From the NCBI GenBank assembly GCA_035461245.1, contig DATHVP010000062.1:1-64000 (forward strand): DNA of 64,000 bases, written 5' to 3'. Below the pieces are notes generated by a model. That model made no database searches. It saw nothing but the letters and a program-made list of their open reading frames with translations, and was not told the origin of the DNA. Shown piece after piece: positions 1 through 8,123 of the stretch. The position numbers and the translations under genes were made by a program. Positions within the stretch are counted from its first letter, which is position 1. Every line of letters begins with the position of its first letter. Origin of the DNA: SH-MAG3 sp035461245. Its GTDB lineage: Bacteria; Gemmatimonadota; Gemmatimonadetes; Longimicrobiales; RSA9.

Positions 1-324
1 GGTGCGCGCGCCAGATTGTCGACCCTGCGGCAGAATCTGACGGAATTATGCTGCGAAACTGCCGCAGAGTCGACAAAGTAGCCGGACGGGCATCTGGATT
101 GTCGAGGCTGCGGCAGCGAAGTCGCCCGTGGGCGAAGTATGGCCCGCCGAGGAGCAGACCGAGGGTGCCCGCGGCCGCAATCCGCCGAGAGGGCTATATC
201 GGAGGCGGAGTTGGAGCCCCAGGACGGCGAAGCGCACCATCACCCCGCGCCGCACAGCGGCGCCACCTCACCCCGCGCGAGCAACGCGAGCGCCCCATAC
301 TCCGCGCCGCGTCCGCGGCGCACC
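1..324. repeat. Non-coding stretch with three-core palindromic repeat array (positions 16-116)
   Basis: No convincing gene is seen downstream of pdhA. An 18-bp core occurs three times in alternating orientation: 16-33 (minus sense), 59-76 (CTGCCGCAGAGTCGACAA, plus sense) and 99-116 (minus sense), separated by 25 and 22 bases. The first and second copies are inverted repeats matching at 17 of 18 positions; the second and third at 16 of 18. The same architecture recurs at 46830-46970. The rest of the stretch is GC-rich and includes two short hairpins at 247-263 and 304-321 that may help end pdhA transcription on the minus strand, although neither is followed by a T tract. Confidence 0.75.
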
Positions 325-1563
325 TCAGCGGCGCCCGTCGAAGAACAGCCGGCCGTTCACGTCCTCGCTGGCATAGACGTGCCTGTACAGTTCCTCGGGC
401 CCGGGCTCCGGCGAGTTGTCGGCGAACTCGGCGGCGTCATCCACTTCCTCGTGGACACGCTTGTCCATGGCCTGGAGCTCCTCCTCCGTCAGCAGCTCGG
501 CCTCCTGCAGCTGGTCGATGAAGCGACGGATGGGGTCCTTCTCCTTGTGCTCCTCCACCTCCTCCTTGGTCCGGTACACGCCGTGGACGGGGTCGGACAT
601 GGAGTGGCCCATGAAGCGGTAGCAGCGGGCCTCGATGAGGGTGGGCGTCTTCTCGGTGCGGGCCCGGTCCACGGCCTCCTTGACGATCTTGCGCATGTGC
701 AGGACGTCCATGCCGTCGGCCACGGCGGCCGGCATGTCGTAGGCGGTGGCCTTCTGGGAGATGTCGTAGAGGGACGACGCCCGTTCCCAGGCGGTGCCCA
801 TGCCGAAGCGGTTGTTCTCGACGATGAAGATGACGGGCAGCTTCCAGAGGGCCGCCATGTTCAGCGACTCGTGGAACGCGCCCTGGTTCACCGCGGCCTC
901 GCCCATGAAGCAGATGCAGACCCGGTCCTCGCCCCGGTACTTGATGGCCCAGCCGAAGCCGGTGGCCATGGGGATCTGGCCGCCGACGATGCCCCAGCCG
1001 CCCATGAAGTTGACGTCGGCGCCGTAGAGGTGCATGGAGCCGCCCTTGCCGCCGGCGCAGCCGTCAATGCGGCCGTACAGCTCGGCCATGACGGCCCGGG
1101 GCGTCACGCCCTTGGCCAGCGCCTGGACGTGCTCCCGGTAGGCGCTGATGACGTAGTCGTCGTTGGTCAGCGGCTCGAAGGCGCCGACGGTGACGGCCTC
1201 CTGGCCGATGTAGAGGTGGCAGAAGCCGCCGATCTTGCCGATGGCGTACGCCTCCGCCGTCTTCTCCTCGAAGCGCCGGCCCATGAGCATCTGGTACAGC
1301 ATCTCGTGGAGCCGTTCCTTTGGGATGCCGTCCAGCCCGTTTTCCGTAGGGATGCCGGTGTCCGGATGGTCGTGAGACAGCCATTCGTCCCTGCCGACGT
1401 CGGCGGCCTTTCCTGCGCTGGCCTTTCCTGCGCTGGCCTTGCCTTCGCCGGCGGCCTTGCGTTCGCTGGCGGCGCTGGCGTCATTGCCGCTGCCGCCGTG
1501 GCCGTTGGACGACGGCTGCTTCTCCTCGGACCCGGGCTTCCCGGTGGACTTCGTCTTTGCCAT
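325..1563 (-). CDS. pdhA: Pyruvate dehydrogenase E1 component subunit alpha
   Basis: This encodes a 412-residue thiamine-diphosphate enzyme subunit that, with E1 beta, decarboxylates pyruvate and acetylates the lipoyl group of E2. The first ~70 residues are a low-complexity Lys/Ala/Gly/Ser extension with tandem GKASA units. The family core begins near residue 75 and carries the stretches CHLYIGQEAV, GGWGIVGGQIP and NMAALWKLPVIFIVENN. The usual GDG of the cofactor motif reads GEA here, still followed by the downstream NN. The start was chosen because GGGAGAAGG lies just upstream and the earlier in-frame ATG would run into lipA. It sits 17 bases after lipA, implying one operon joining lipoate synthesis to its user. 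The E1 beta gene is not visible in this window. Confidence 0.93.
   Translation of the reverse strand: MAKTKSTGKPGSEEKQPSSNGHGGSGNDASAASERKAAGEGKASAGKASAGKAADVGRDEWLSHDHPDTGIPTENGLDGIPKERLHEMLYQMLMGRRFEEKTAEAYAIGKIGGFCHLYIGQEAVTVGAFEPLTNDDYVISAYREHVQALAKGVTPRAVMAELYGRIDGCAGGKGGSMHLYGADVNFMGGWGIVGGQIPMATGFGWAIKYRGEDRVCICFMGEAAVNQGAFHESLNMAALWKLPVIFIVENNRFGMGTAWERASSLYDISQKATAYDMPAAVADGMDVLHMRKIVKEAVDRARTEKTPTLIEARCYRFMGHSMSDPVHGVYRTKEEVEEHKEKDPIRRFIDQLQEAELLTEEELQAMDKRVHEEVDDAAEFADNSPEPGPEELYRHVYASEDVNGRLFFDGRR
1406..1450. repeat. 15-bp tandem repeat in the pdhA N-terminal extension
   Basis: Two identical 15-bp units (1406-1420 and 1421-1435) are followed by a third degenerate copy. They encode repeated Ala/Gly/Lys/Ser pentapeptides in the flexible leader of E1 alpha, so copy number may vary between strains without breaking the frame. 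Confidence 0.8.
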
Positions 1564-1580
1564 GCCTTCTCCCGTACCCC

Positions 1581-2687
1581 TCAGACGGCGGCCCGGCGGG
1601 CTTCGATCTGCACCAGCCCGGGCGCCGTGTTGCCGTTGTCCATGTCCGGGCCCACCACCTCGGCGGGGGCCGGAATGTCCGCTTCCAGGATTTCCCGGAT
1701 CTCGCCGGCCTCGCCGGCAGTCACCGTCCGGGCCTGCTTCTCGGCGTGGTAGCTGGACCGCACCAGCGGTCCGGACTCCACGTGCCGGAAGCCCAGTTCC
1801 TCCTCGCCGATGCGCTTCCACTCGGCGAACTCCGCCGGCGTGACCCAGCGGGCCACCGCCGTGTGGTGGACCGTCGGGCGCAGGTACTGGCCGATGGTGA
1901 CGATGTCCACCGACGCCTTGCGCAGGTCCACCAGCGCCTGGTGGATCTCATCCTGGGCCTCGCCCATGCCCAGGATGATGCCGGACTTGGTCAGCATCGT
2001 CGGGTCCATGGCCTTGGCCGCGCCCAGCAGCGAGATGCTCCGCCAGTACCGGCCGCCCGGCCGGGCCCACGGATGCAGCCGCTCCACCGTTTCCAGGTTG
2101 TGGTTCAGGATGTCCGGCTTCGCCTCCATCACCATGCGCAGCGCAGGCTCGTCACCCTTGAAGTCCGGGATGAGCACCTCGATGGTCATGGTGGGACGTC
2201 GCTCACGGCACAGGCGGATGGTCTCCGCGAAGATGGCCGCGCCGCCGTCCTCCAGCTCGTCCCGGTTCACGCTGGTGATGACGACGTGCTCCAGCTCCAT
2301 CACCTCCACCGAGTCCGCCACCCGCCGGGGCTCGTCCCAGTCCAGCTCCGTGGGCATGCCATGGGCGATGGCGCAGTACTTACACGCCCGCGTGCACACG
2401 TCGCCCAGGATCAGGAACGTGGCCGTGCCCGCCTCCCAGCACTCGCCGATGTTCGGGCAGCCCGCTTCCTCGCACACCGAGTGCAGCCGCTCCGTACGGA
2501 GCATCTTCTTCAGCCGCAGGTAGTTCCGCCCGCCCGGTGAGCGGACCTTCAGCCAGTCGGGCTTGCGCGTCCCCAGCGGCAGCGCCTCGCCGTCCAGGAT
2601 AGGCAGCTTCGCCGTCCCCTTCGACTTGACGACCCCCGTGTCCTTGCCCTTCGGCCGGTAGCCCCGGCCTGTATCTTCAGCGCTCAT
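1581..2687 (-). CDS. lipA: Lipoyl synthase
   Basis: This is a radical-SAM enzyme that inserts two sulfurs into octanoyl groups on carrier domains such as PDH E2 and GcvH. The 368-residue protein shows both cluster motifs: the auxiliary CX4CX5C at about C72, C77 and C83 (CEEAGCPNIGEC) and the radical-SAM CX3CX2C at C98, C102 and C105 (CTRACKYC). The C-terminal RSSYHA serine motif that ligates the auxiliary cluster is present. Length is slightly above the usual ~300-330 because of a ~40-residue N-terminal extension. It is followed at once by pdhA, and gcvP elsewhere in the window belongs to another lipoate-dependent system. Confidence 0.96.
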   Translation of the reverse strand: MSAEDTGRGYRPKGKDTGVVKSKGTAKLPILDGEALPLGTRKPDWLKVRSPGGRNYLRLKKMLRTERLHSVCEEAGCPNIGECWEAGTATFLILGDVCTRACKYCAIAHGMPTELDWDEPRRVADSVEVMELEHVVITSVNRDELEDGGAAIFAETIRLCRERRPTMTIEVLIPDFKGDEPALRMVMEAKPDILNHNLETVERLHPWARPGGRYWRSISLLGAAKAMDPTMLTKSGIILGMGEAQDEIHQALVDLRKASVDIVTIGQYLRPTVHHTAVARWVTPAEFAEWKRIGEEELGFRHVESGPLVRSSYHAEKQARTVTAGEAGEIREILEADIPAPAEVVGPDMDNGNTAPGLVQIEARRAAV

Positions 2688-3058
2688 GCGCTCCTCACCC
2701 GTTCCAGGGTCCGGTCAACAGCCGTGCAAGGTACCACGACCCCGGGACCGCGGCAATTCCGGGCGTTCCCTCCGTACGGTACCGTATGTCCGCGGTGCTG
2801 GCGGCTTCGCCCCCGTTTCCCGCGGCAAGTCCGCCAATCGCCACGTGGCGGCGCCGGCTCCTGGCCCCCGAGCCGCGGAAAGCGCGGCAAACCCGCCTGG
2901 CGCGGCGGCTGTTCTGGCGCGACCCACCCGCCCGTGGCGCCGTAGCCGCGGAAACCGCGGCAAATCCGCCACCCGCCGGGGCGGCGGGACGTCACGAACG
3001 GCTACGCCGCTGCCGCGTTCCGGCGCAGCCCCGTCCGGGACTGCAGGCCTTGGAGAGA
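2688..3058. repeat. Non-coding stretch with four copies of a CCGCGGCAA-type repeat
   Basis: This gap between lipA and the next minus-strand gene holds four copies of a 14-mer CCGCGGCAAnnCCG at 2748-2761, 2820-2833, 2882-2895 (first base G) and 2955-2968, spaced 72, 62 and 73 bases. The last two are preceded by a shared GCCGCGGAAA. Frames crossing it give only Arg/Gly/Pro-rich repeats and no recognisable protein, so I read it as a repeat cluster, not a gene. Confidence 0.6.
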
Positions 3059-3595
3059 TTACGCCTGCCGGTCCACGTCGTATTCCAGCAGGACCATGCC
3101 GCCGGGGTAGGCGGTGTGGCCGGTGAGGGTCAGGCCCTGTCGCATGGCGGGGGCCGGCAGAAAGGGCACACCGCCGCCCAGAAGGATGGGCAGGATGGCG
3201 GGCTCCACGGTGTCCACGAGCCCCCATTCCAGCATCTGCGCGAATAGACGGCCGCCGCCGTAGAGCCAGATGTCGCTGCCATCTGCGCCTTCCCCGCCGG
3301 TGCCCGCCCTCAGTTCGCGGATCCTTTCCTCGAGGCTGGCGCCCGCCACCTCGACGTCCGGGTGATCCTCCTGCCGCAGCGTCGTTGACGCGACGATGAC
3401 GTGCTTGCCGCGAAAGTTCTCTCTGAAGCCCTGCACCTTCTCCCAGGTTCGGCGGCCCATAAGGAGGGTGTCGAACTGGGCGTAGAGTGCCTTGAAGTCG
3501 AACGTGGGCTCCGGCGGGATCCAGTCGAAGTCGTCGTCGGGCCCGGCAATGAACCCGTCCAGGCTGCACGCCACCTGGTAGCGCACCCGTTTCAT
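3059..3595 (-). CDS. Dihydrofolate reductase / RibD C-terminal-like family protein
   Basis: This 178-residue protein has the fold signature of the RibD C-terminal/DHFR-like reductase family: an N-terminal strand with SLDGFIAGPDDDFDW, then LLMGRRTWEKV, a nucleotide-binding IWLYGGGRLFAQML segment near residue 110, and a C-terminal ILLGGGVPF. Members are predicted NADPH-dependent reductases; most have no established substrate and are not the housekeeping FolA. Its start codon overlaps the stop of the upstream epimerase gene by 4 bases (ATGA), so the two are translationally coupled. The substrate is unknown. Confidence 0.85.
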   Translation of the reverse strand: MKRVRYQVACSLDGFIAGPDDDFDWIPPEPTFDFKALYAQFDTLLMGRRTWEKVQGFRENFRGKHVIVASTTLRQEDHPDVEVAGASLEERIRELRAGTGGEGADGSDIWLYGGGRLFAQMLEWGLVDTVEPAILPILLGGGVPFLPAPAMRQGLTLTGHTAYPGGMVLLEYDVDRQA

Positions 3596-4503
3596 CGGTC
3601 CTTCGCCAGCATGGTCCGCAGCGCCGGCTCCAGCTTTGGCTGGCGGAACTCGTAGCCCGCGTCCAGCAGCCGCCGGGGGACCAGTCTGGCGCCGCCCAGC
3701 AGGATCTCGTCGCCCATGCCGCCCGGTGCCAGTCGGGTGGCGAACTTCGGTATGCTCAGCAGCGACGGCCGCCCGAGGGCGCCGGCCAGCGCGCGGGTGA
3801 ACTCATCGTTGGACACGGGATCGGGCGCCACGAAATTGACGGGCCCACTGATCTCCGGCCGCTCCAGCAGGTGCAGGATGGCCGGCGGGATATCCTCCAG
3901 CGCGATCCACGGCCACATCTGCCGGCCGCTGCCGAAGCTGGCGGCGAGACCGAGGCGGAAGATGGGGATGAGCGTGCCGAGCATGCCGCCGTCGGGGGAG
4001 AGCACGTTGCCGAACCGCATGTGGACCACGCGGATGCCCGCCTCCTCCGCAGCGCGGGTGGACGCTTCCCACTCCCGGCCGACGTCGGCCAGGAACCCGG
4101 TGCCGGGGGGCACGGACTCGTCAATCTCCCGGTCCGGCGGGTGGGCGCCGTAAATATTCATTCCGGAGGCCGAGAAGAGTGCCCGCGGCTTCTCCTTCAG
4201 CCCCGCCAGTGTCCGCGCCAGCAGCGTGGTGCCCTTGACGCGGCTCTCCCGGATGCGCCGCTTCTTCGCCGGCGTCCACACGCCCGCAATGCTTTCACCA
4301 GCCAGGTGGATGACGACGTCGTGACCTTCCAGGCCATCGGCTTCGATGATCCCTCGTTCCGGATGCCACACCACCGCCCGCTCACCGTGTCCCACGGACC
4401 CCAGGGACCGGGTAACCGGCGTGACCTGGTGGCCGCCGGCCCGGAATTTCTCTGCAATAGCACTGCCCACGAGGCCGGTGGCCCCGGTGATCGCTACGCG
4501 CAT
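3592..4503 (-). CDS. TIGR01777 / YfcH-type NAD-dependent epimerase (DUF1731)
   Basis: This 303-residue short-chain dehydrogenase/reductase-like protein begins with the nucleotide-binding GATGLVGSAIAEKF (residues ~6-19) and contains VIHLAGESIAGVWT and the SGMNIYGAHPPDREIDES segment typical of the YfcH/SDR39U1 subgroup. The C-terminal ~50 residues (LLGGARLVPRRLLDAGYEF) match the DUF1731 tail. The physiological substrate of the family is not established. It is the first gene of a two-gene unit with the RibD/DHFR-like reductase. Confidence 0.9.
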   Translation of the reverse strand: MRVAITGATGLVGSAIAEKFRAGGHQVTPVTRSLGSVGHGERAVVWHPERGIIEADGLEGHDVVIHLAGESIAGVWTPAKKRRIRESRVKGTTLLARTLAGLKEKPRALFSASGMNIYGAHPPDREIDESVPPGTGFLADVGREWEASTRAAEEAGIRVVHMRFGNVLSPDGGMLGTLIPIFRLGLAASFGSGRQMWPWIALEDIPPAILHLLERPEISGPVNFVAPDPVSNDEFTRALAGALGRPSLLSIPKFATRLAPGGMGDEILLGGARLVPRRLLDAGYEFRQPKLEPALRTMLAKDR

Positions 4504-4634
4504 GATGCCTCACCTGGGTTCAGGTCAGAAACGTCTCGATGCCGCAAGCGCGACGGGTGCCGCAGCGGACCCATGGCCGCCGCGACACCCGTGCACAACC
4601 TGCGCCGCCCGGGACTCCTGCCCCGGGCCGGAAG

Positions 4635-6350
4635 CTACTGGCGCCAGATGCTCTCCGGGCCCCAGGTCTGGTAGTAGCGGTTCCGGTCATTGGTGTTGAA
4701 CGGCACCACCTCCATGAGGGGCATCGGCTGCTGCCGCACCACGCGCATCATGGGGATACGCTGCCCCTGCTGCTGCGCGCCCTGCCCGCCGCCACCGCCG
4801 CCGCCCGGGCCGCCGGGCCCGTCGCGCACCACCAGCATGTGGTCCGTCCAGCCCCAGGTGATGAGGTTGTCGTCCGTCTCGGGCTCCATGATGTAGGAGA
4901 TGAGGTTGCCCCGGGACTGCGCCGTGGAGATGTAGTAGGATCCCGCCGGCACCTCGATGGTCTCCGTCGTCTTCGTCACGTCGGACACGGACTTGAGATA
5001 GTGGCCCTGGAAGTACTCGTCCCGGTTCACGCGGCCCGCCCGGTAGACCTCCACCTCCACCGACGCCGGCTGGTAGAAGCGGTGCACGATCATGCCGTGG
5101 TCCAGCAGGATGGGCAGCACCTTCGCCATGGCCGGCGGCAGGATGTAGCCCAGCGCCCTGGGCGTGGTGCGCGTGATGTTGTAGCTCAGGTAGATGGGAC
5201 GCGTCTCCAGACGGTAACCGCCGTCGCCGTCGGACACCCAGACAGGCTCGTTGCCCCGGGACACCAGCTCGTAGTCGAGGACGATCTGGTCGTCATTGCT
5301 GAACGTGGCGCCGTTGCGGATGGCCCGCTGCCGGGAGGCGGTGGTCAGCGCCCGGATCTCGTTGCGGCGCTCCGCCGCGACCTGGAGCACAGCCCGCTTG
5401 GAGAGGACGCTGCCACGCACCTGGTGGTAGTAGCGCTCCTCCTGCGGGATGGCCTCCACCCGGCTGCCATTGTCACGCACGCGGAACGCGTTGTTCGGCG
5501 TCTCGAAGAGCAGGCCGATGCTGTTCACCATGCCCGTGTAGACGTGGTGCTTCCGCGGCTCCACCGACGTGGAGCCCCACGCCGGCTGGCCATTGACGTT
5601 CTGCGGCCCCGAATAGTCAAAACCGTCGTAGTCCTCCGCCCGCAGCGCCGCGCGCATGGCGGGGAAGATGTGCTCGTACGGGAACGCCCGCAGCGCCGCG
5701 TCCGCCGCAGGGTTCAGCGTGCCCTGCCACGTCATGGTGTAGGGGGCCGCGCCACCGTGATGCGTGTCAATGTGGATGTCCGGCGTCCACTCGTTCATCA
5801 CCTGCGTCACCAGCGCCCGAATCTCCTGCGACTCGAGCTTGACGTAGTCCCGGTTCATGTCGAAGCCCTCCTCATTCGTACGACGGCGGACCTCGCCGCC
5901 ATCCGGATTGATGAGGGGGATGATGAGGACGATGACGTCGTCCAGGATGTGACGGAGATCGCCAGCCACCAGGTCACGAGCCACGATCTGGCTGGACTCC
6001 TTGCCGCTGGTCTCGCCGCCGTGCACCGCGTTGGCGATGAGCACGATCGTCTTGCCGCTGCGGATGGCGTCCTGCGGCGTCAGGATCGGCTCGTTCGAGA
6101 TGGTGACCAGGGTGAACTCGCGGTCCAGGAGCGTCTGGGTCAGTGGCCGGATGCTGACCTCCGGACTGATGCGCGCGAGCTCGTACCAGAACTCCATGAG
6201 CGGCACGAACGGCGTCGGACCGGCGCGGAAGTTGTTCTGCTCCTGCCACGTCTGCGGCATCTGCTGCGCCTCGGCCTGGGGCGCAACGGCCAGCCCGGCG
6301 GCGAGGGTCAGCGCCAGCGCCGTAAGGACAGGCCTGCGGAAACGGTGCAT
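4635..6350 (-). CDS. M14 family zinc carboxypeptidase, secreted
   Basis: This 571-residue exported metallopeptidase starts with a signal peptide (MHRFRRPVLTALALTLAAGL then APQAEAQ). Zinc ligands are visible as HGGE at H110/E113 and, further on, HIDTHHGG; the substrate-binding region includes PLINPDGGEV and MNRDY. This matches the M14 carboxypeptidase fold. The start at 6350 places the signal peptide at the N-terminus; an upstream in-frame extension would be Pro/Asp-rich and cross the repeat at 6512-6544. A Gly-rich run near the C-terminus precedes a QQQGQRIPMMRVVRQ tail. Peptide substrates are unknown; a scavenging role in the periplasm or outside the cell is likely. Confidence 0.9.
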   Translation of the reverse strand: MHRFRRPVLTALALTLAAGLAVAPQAEAQQMPQTWQEQNNFRAGPTPFVPLMEFWYELARISPEVSIRPLTQTLLDREFTLVTISNEPILTPQDAIRSGKTIVLIANAVHGGETSGKESSQIVARDLVAGDLRHILDDVIVLIIPLINPDGGEVRRRTNEEGFDMNRDYVKLESQEIRALVTQVMNEWTPDIHIDTHHGGAAPYTMTWQGTLNPAADAALRAFPYEHIFPAMRAALRAEDYDGFDYSGPQNVNGQPAWGSTSVEPRKHHVYTGMVNSIGLLFETPNNAFRVRDNGSRVEAIPQEERYYHQVRGSVLSKRAVLQVAAERRNEIRALTTASRQRAIRNGATFSNDDQIVLDYELVSRGNEPVWVSDGDGGYRLETRPIYLSYNITRTTPRALGYILPPAMAKVLPILLDHGMIVHRFYQPASVEVEVYRAGRVNRDEYFQGHYLKSVSDVTKTTETIEVPAGSYYISTAQSRGNLISYIMEPETDDNLITWGWTDHMLVVRDGPGGPGGGGGGGQGAQQQGQRIPMMRVVRQQPMPLMEVVPFNTNDRNRYYQTWGPESIWRQ

Positions 6351-6511
6351 CACGGCGGCATCCTCCTGAAAGCGGTGTGTGGCCTGATGGTTCGACCGGC
6401 GGTTGGACTGCGGCCGCGGGGCGCGGCAGCCGACGCCATCAGGCGGTGGAATCCGGGGCTGAAACTCGGACGGACAGGGCCCGCTGTCAATGTATACAGA
6501 CGAACCGGGAT

Positions 6512-6544
6512 CGGGATCGGGATCGTAAACGTACGACGTAAACG
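6512..6544. repeat. Repeat shared with the rpmH-dnaA region (GGGATCGTAAACGT family)
   Basis: This 33-bp sequence matches 23595-23627 at 30 of 33 positions, including the shared core GGGATCGTAAACGT and a following ACGTAAACG. Directly before it the motif CGGGAT is repeated. It lies between the carboxypeptidase start and the end of the next lipoprotein gene, in a 215-bp gap with no other gene. Confidence 0.75.
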
Positions 6545-6565
6545 TCAACGAAAAGGGACCGGAGG

Positions 6566-6952
6566 TCAGCTCCGGGTCGTGACGGCGATGACGCCGCCGA
6601 CGTGGCCGGTGCCCCAGCGGGTCGTGGCGTCGGCGGGGGAGATGAACTCGATGCGCTCAACCAGGCTGGAGGGGATGCCCCTGAGCTCGGCTATGCCGCC
6701 GCGGCGCATGCCGTCCACGTAGACGAGGGGGTACGACGCGCTGGGGTCGGACAGGGACGTGGCGCCGCGGGCCTGCAGCATGTGCGGCCGAAGGCGCTGC
6801 ACGGCCTCGTACGCGGACACGTTCTCAAGGGTCGTCATCTCCTCGGCGGTGATGACGTTGCGATCAGCGGCGGGGCTGCGCCGGGTCGTTCCCGTACACC
6901 CTGCAATGATCAGGGCGACAAATGCGACGGATACGACGACACAGCGGCCCAT
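6566..6952 (-). CDS. Small lipoprotein with TonB-receptor plug-like domain
   Basis: This 128-residue protein has a lipoprotein signal (LIIAGC, lipidated Cys near residue 19) followed by a region resembling a TonB-dependent receptor plug: SAYEAVQRLRPHML near residue 47, then YVDGMRRGGIAELRGIP and VERIEFISPADATTRWG, ending GVIAVTTRS. There is no barrel, so it is not a transporter on its own. Stand-alone plug-like lipoproteins of this kind are seen in Gemmatimonadota genomes from general knowledge; their function is not known. It lies 12 bases after the deoxyhypusine-synthase-like gene and may be co-transcribed with it. Confidence 0.75.
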   Translation of the reverse strand: MGRCVVVSVAFVALIIAGCTGTTRRSPAADRNVITAEEMTTLENVSAYEAVQRLRPHMLQARGATSLSDPSASYPLVYVDGMRRGGIAELRGIPSSLVERIEFISPADATTRWGTGHVGGVIAVTTRS

Positions 6953-6964
6953 GGCCCCTCCTCG

Positions 6965-8119
6965 TCAGCGCACCCGTTCCAGGGTGGCGTCGTTGTGTGT
7001 CTCCCGGGCGTGCTGCTGCGCCGCCTCGTTGCGGGCGGACGCGGCGTACTCGTCCTTCAGCCGCTGGAGCATCTCCTCGCGCCGGCGGTAGAGCCGCTTT
7101 GGCTCCCGCGGCTCGTGCCGTGACAGCGCGTACGCGGTCAGCAGCGGCAGCGCGATGGTTGAATCCGTGTAGCAGACGACGGCGTCCGGCAACCGGTCCG
7201 GGTCCACCTTCCCCCAGCTCACGGCCTCCGCCGGCGTGGCGCCGGACAGGCCGCCGGTATCCGGGCGGGCATCGGTGAACTGGAGGAAGTAGTCGTGCCC
7301 CTTCTCCTCGATACCCAGCACTTCCTGGATCTGCGGCTCCGTCTGGAGGGCGAAGTTCTTGGGCGAGCCGCCGCCGAAGATGACGATGGAGCTCTTGCCG
7401 CCGCCGCGCTTGCAGTCCAGTACGATGGACGCCGTCTCGTTCACGTCGGCGTTCACGTCGTACTGGAGCTTCAGCCCCTGGAGCTGGCCGGCGGCCACGT
7501 TCATGCCGATGGACGAGTCGCCCGGCGACGACGTGTAGACGGGGACGTCATACTCGTAACACGTCGCCAGCAACGACTGCCCTTTCTGGCCCAGCGCCTT
7601 CTGCCGCTCGGCAATGTACTTGCCGCACAGCCAGTGGAACTCCGCCGTGGACATGCTCCGCTGGAACTCGTCCTCCCGGATGATGCGCCGGAAGAACGCG
7701 TCCGTGTCCAGCAGCACCGAGTAGTCGAAGAAGATGTCGTAGATGCGGACGACCTCCTCTTCCCGGAGCTGCACGTCGGACACATGGGGATTGCCCTGGT
7801 GCATCTCGAGACCGAGGCCGAAGTGCGTGTCGTGGTACAGGTTCGCGCCGGTGGAGATGATCCAGTCAATGAAGCCCGCCTCGATGAGGGGGATCAGGCT
7901 GCTCATGCCCAGCCCCGCAGGCGTCAGTGCGCCGGTGAGGGTGACGCCGATGGTGACGTCGTCGTCCAGCATCCGTTCCGTGAACAGCCGGCAACCATCC
8001 CGGAGGCGGCCGCCGTTGTACGACAGGAACGCGGTGTCCACCAGGTCGGCTGCGCTGATGCCGCCAGTTACCGGGTCGGGCGCGATCTTCGCCCCCTTCA
8101 GGTATCGGCTCTTGCCCAT
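6965..8119 (-). CDS. Deoxyhypusine synthase-like family protein
   Basis: This 384-residue protein resembles deoxyhypusine synthase: GVTLTGALTPAGLG near residue 60, IDWIISTGANLYHD, and SIVIFGGGSPKNFALQ, where the Lys corresponds to the active-site lysine of the family. True deoxyhypusine synthase modifies eIF5A in archaea and eukaryotes using spermidine and NAD. Bacteria lack eIF5A, and bacterial homologues are thought to act on polyamines (homospermidine-type chemistry) or remain unassigned. The gene follows the LOG-family gene by 4 bases, so the pair is an operon. I would not assign a specific reaction. Confidence 0.85.
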   Translation of the reverse strand: MGKSRYLKGAKIAPDPVTGGISAADLVDTAFLSYNGGRLRDGCRLFTERMLDDDVTIGVTLTGALTPAGLGMSSLIPLIEAGFIDWIISTGANLYHDTHFGLGLEMHQGNPHVSDVQLREEEVVRIYDIFFDYSVLLDTDAFFRRIIREDEFQRSMSTAEFHWLCGKYIAERQKALGQKGQSLLATCYEYDVPVYTSSPGDSSIGMNVAAGQLQGLKLQYDVNADVNETASIVLDCKRGGGKSSIVIFGGGSPKNFALQTEPQIQEVLGIEEKGHDYFLQFTDARPDTGGLSGATPAEAVSWGKVDPDRLPDAVVCYTDSTIALPLLTAYALSRHEPREPKRLYRRREEMLQRLKDEYAASARNEAAQQHARETHNDATLERVR

Positions 8120-8123
8120 GTCC

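Noticed and set aside
16..116. CRISPR array
   Set aside because: Cores alternate in orientation, spacers are 22 and 25 bases with partial similarity, there are only 3-4 units, and no cas gene is seen.
46..255. Possible minus-strand peptide ending in the palindromic array (CRLCGSFAA)
   Set aside because: A related ending occurs at the second locus only because the DNA array is shared; the rest of the two frames is unrelated.
2684..2995. Possible small Arg/Gly-rich protein on the minus strand after lipA
   Set aside because: Its repeats simply mirror the CCGCGGCAA DNA repeats and it overlaps the lipA start region; no ribosome site or family.
4539..6722. Plus-strand frame opposite the M14 peptidase
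   Set aside because: The minus strand carries the zinc-ligand motifs and a signal peptide; the plus frame is Arg/His/Val-rich and non-family.
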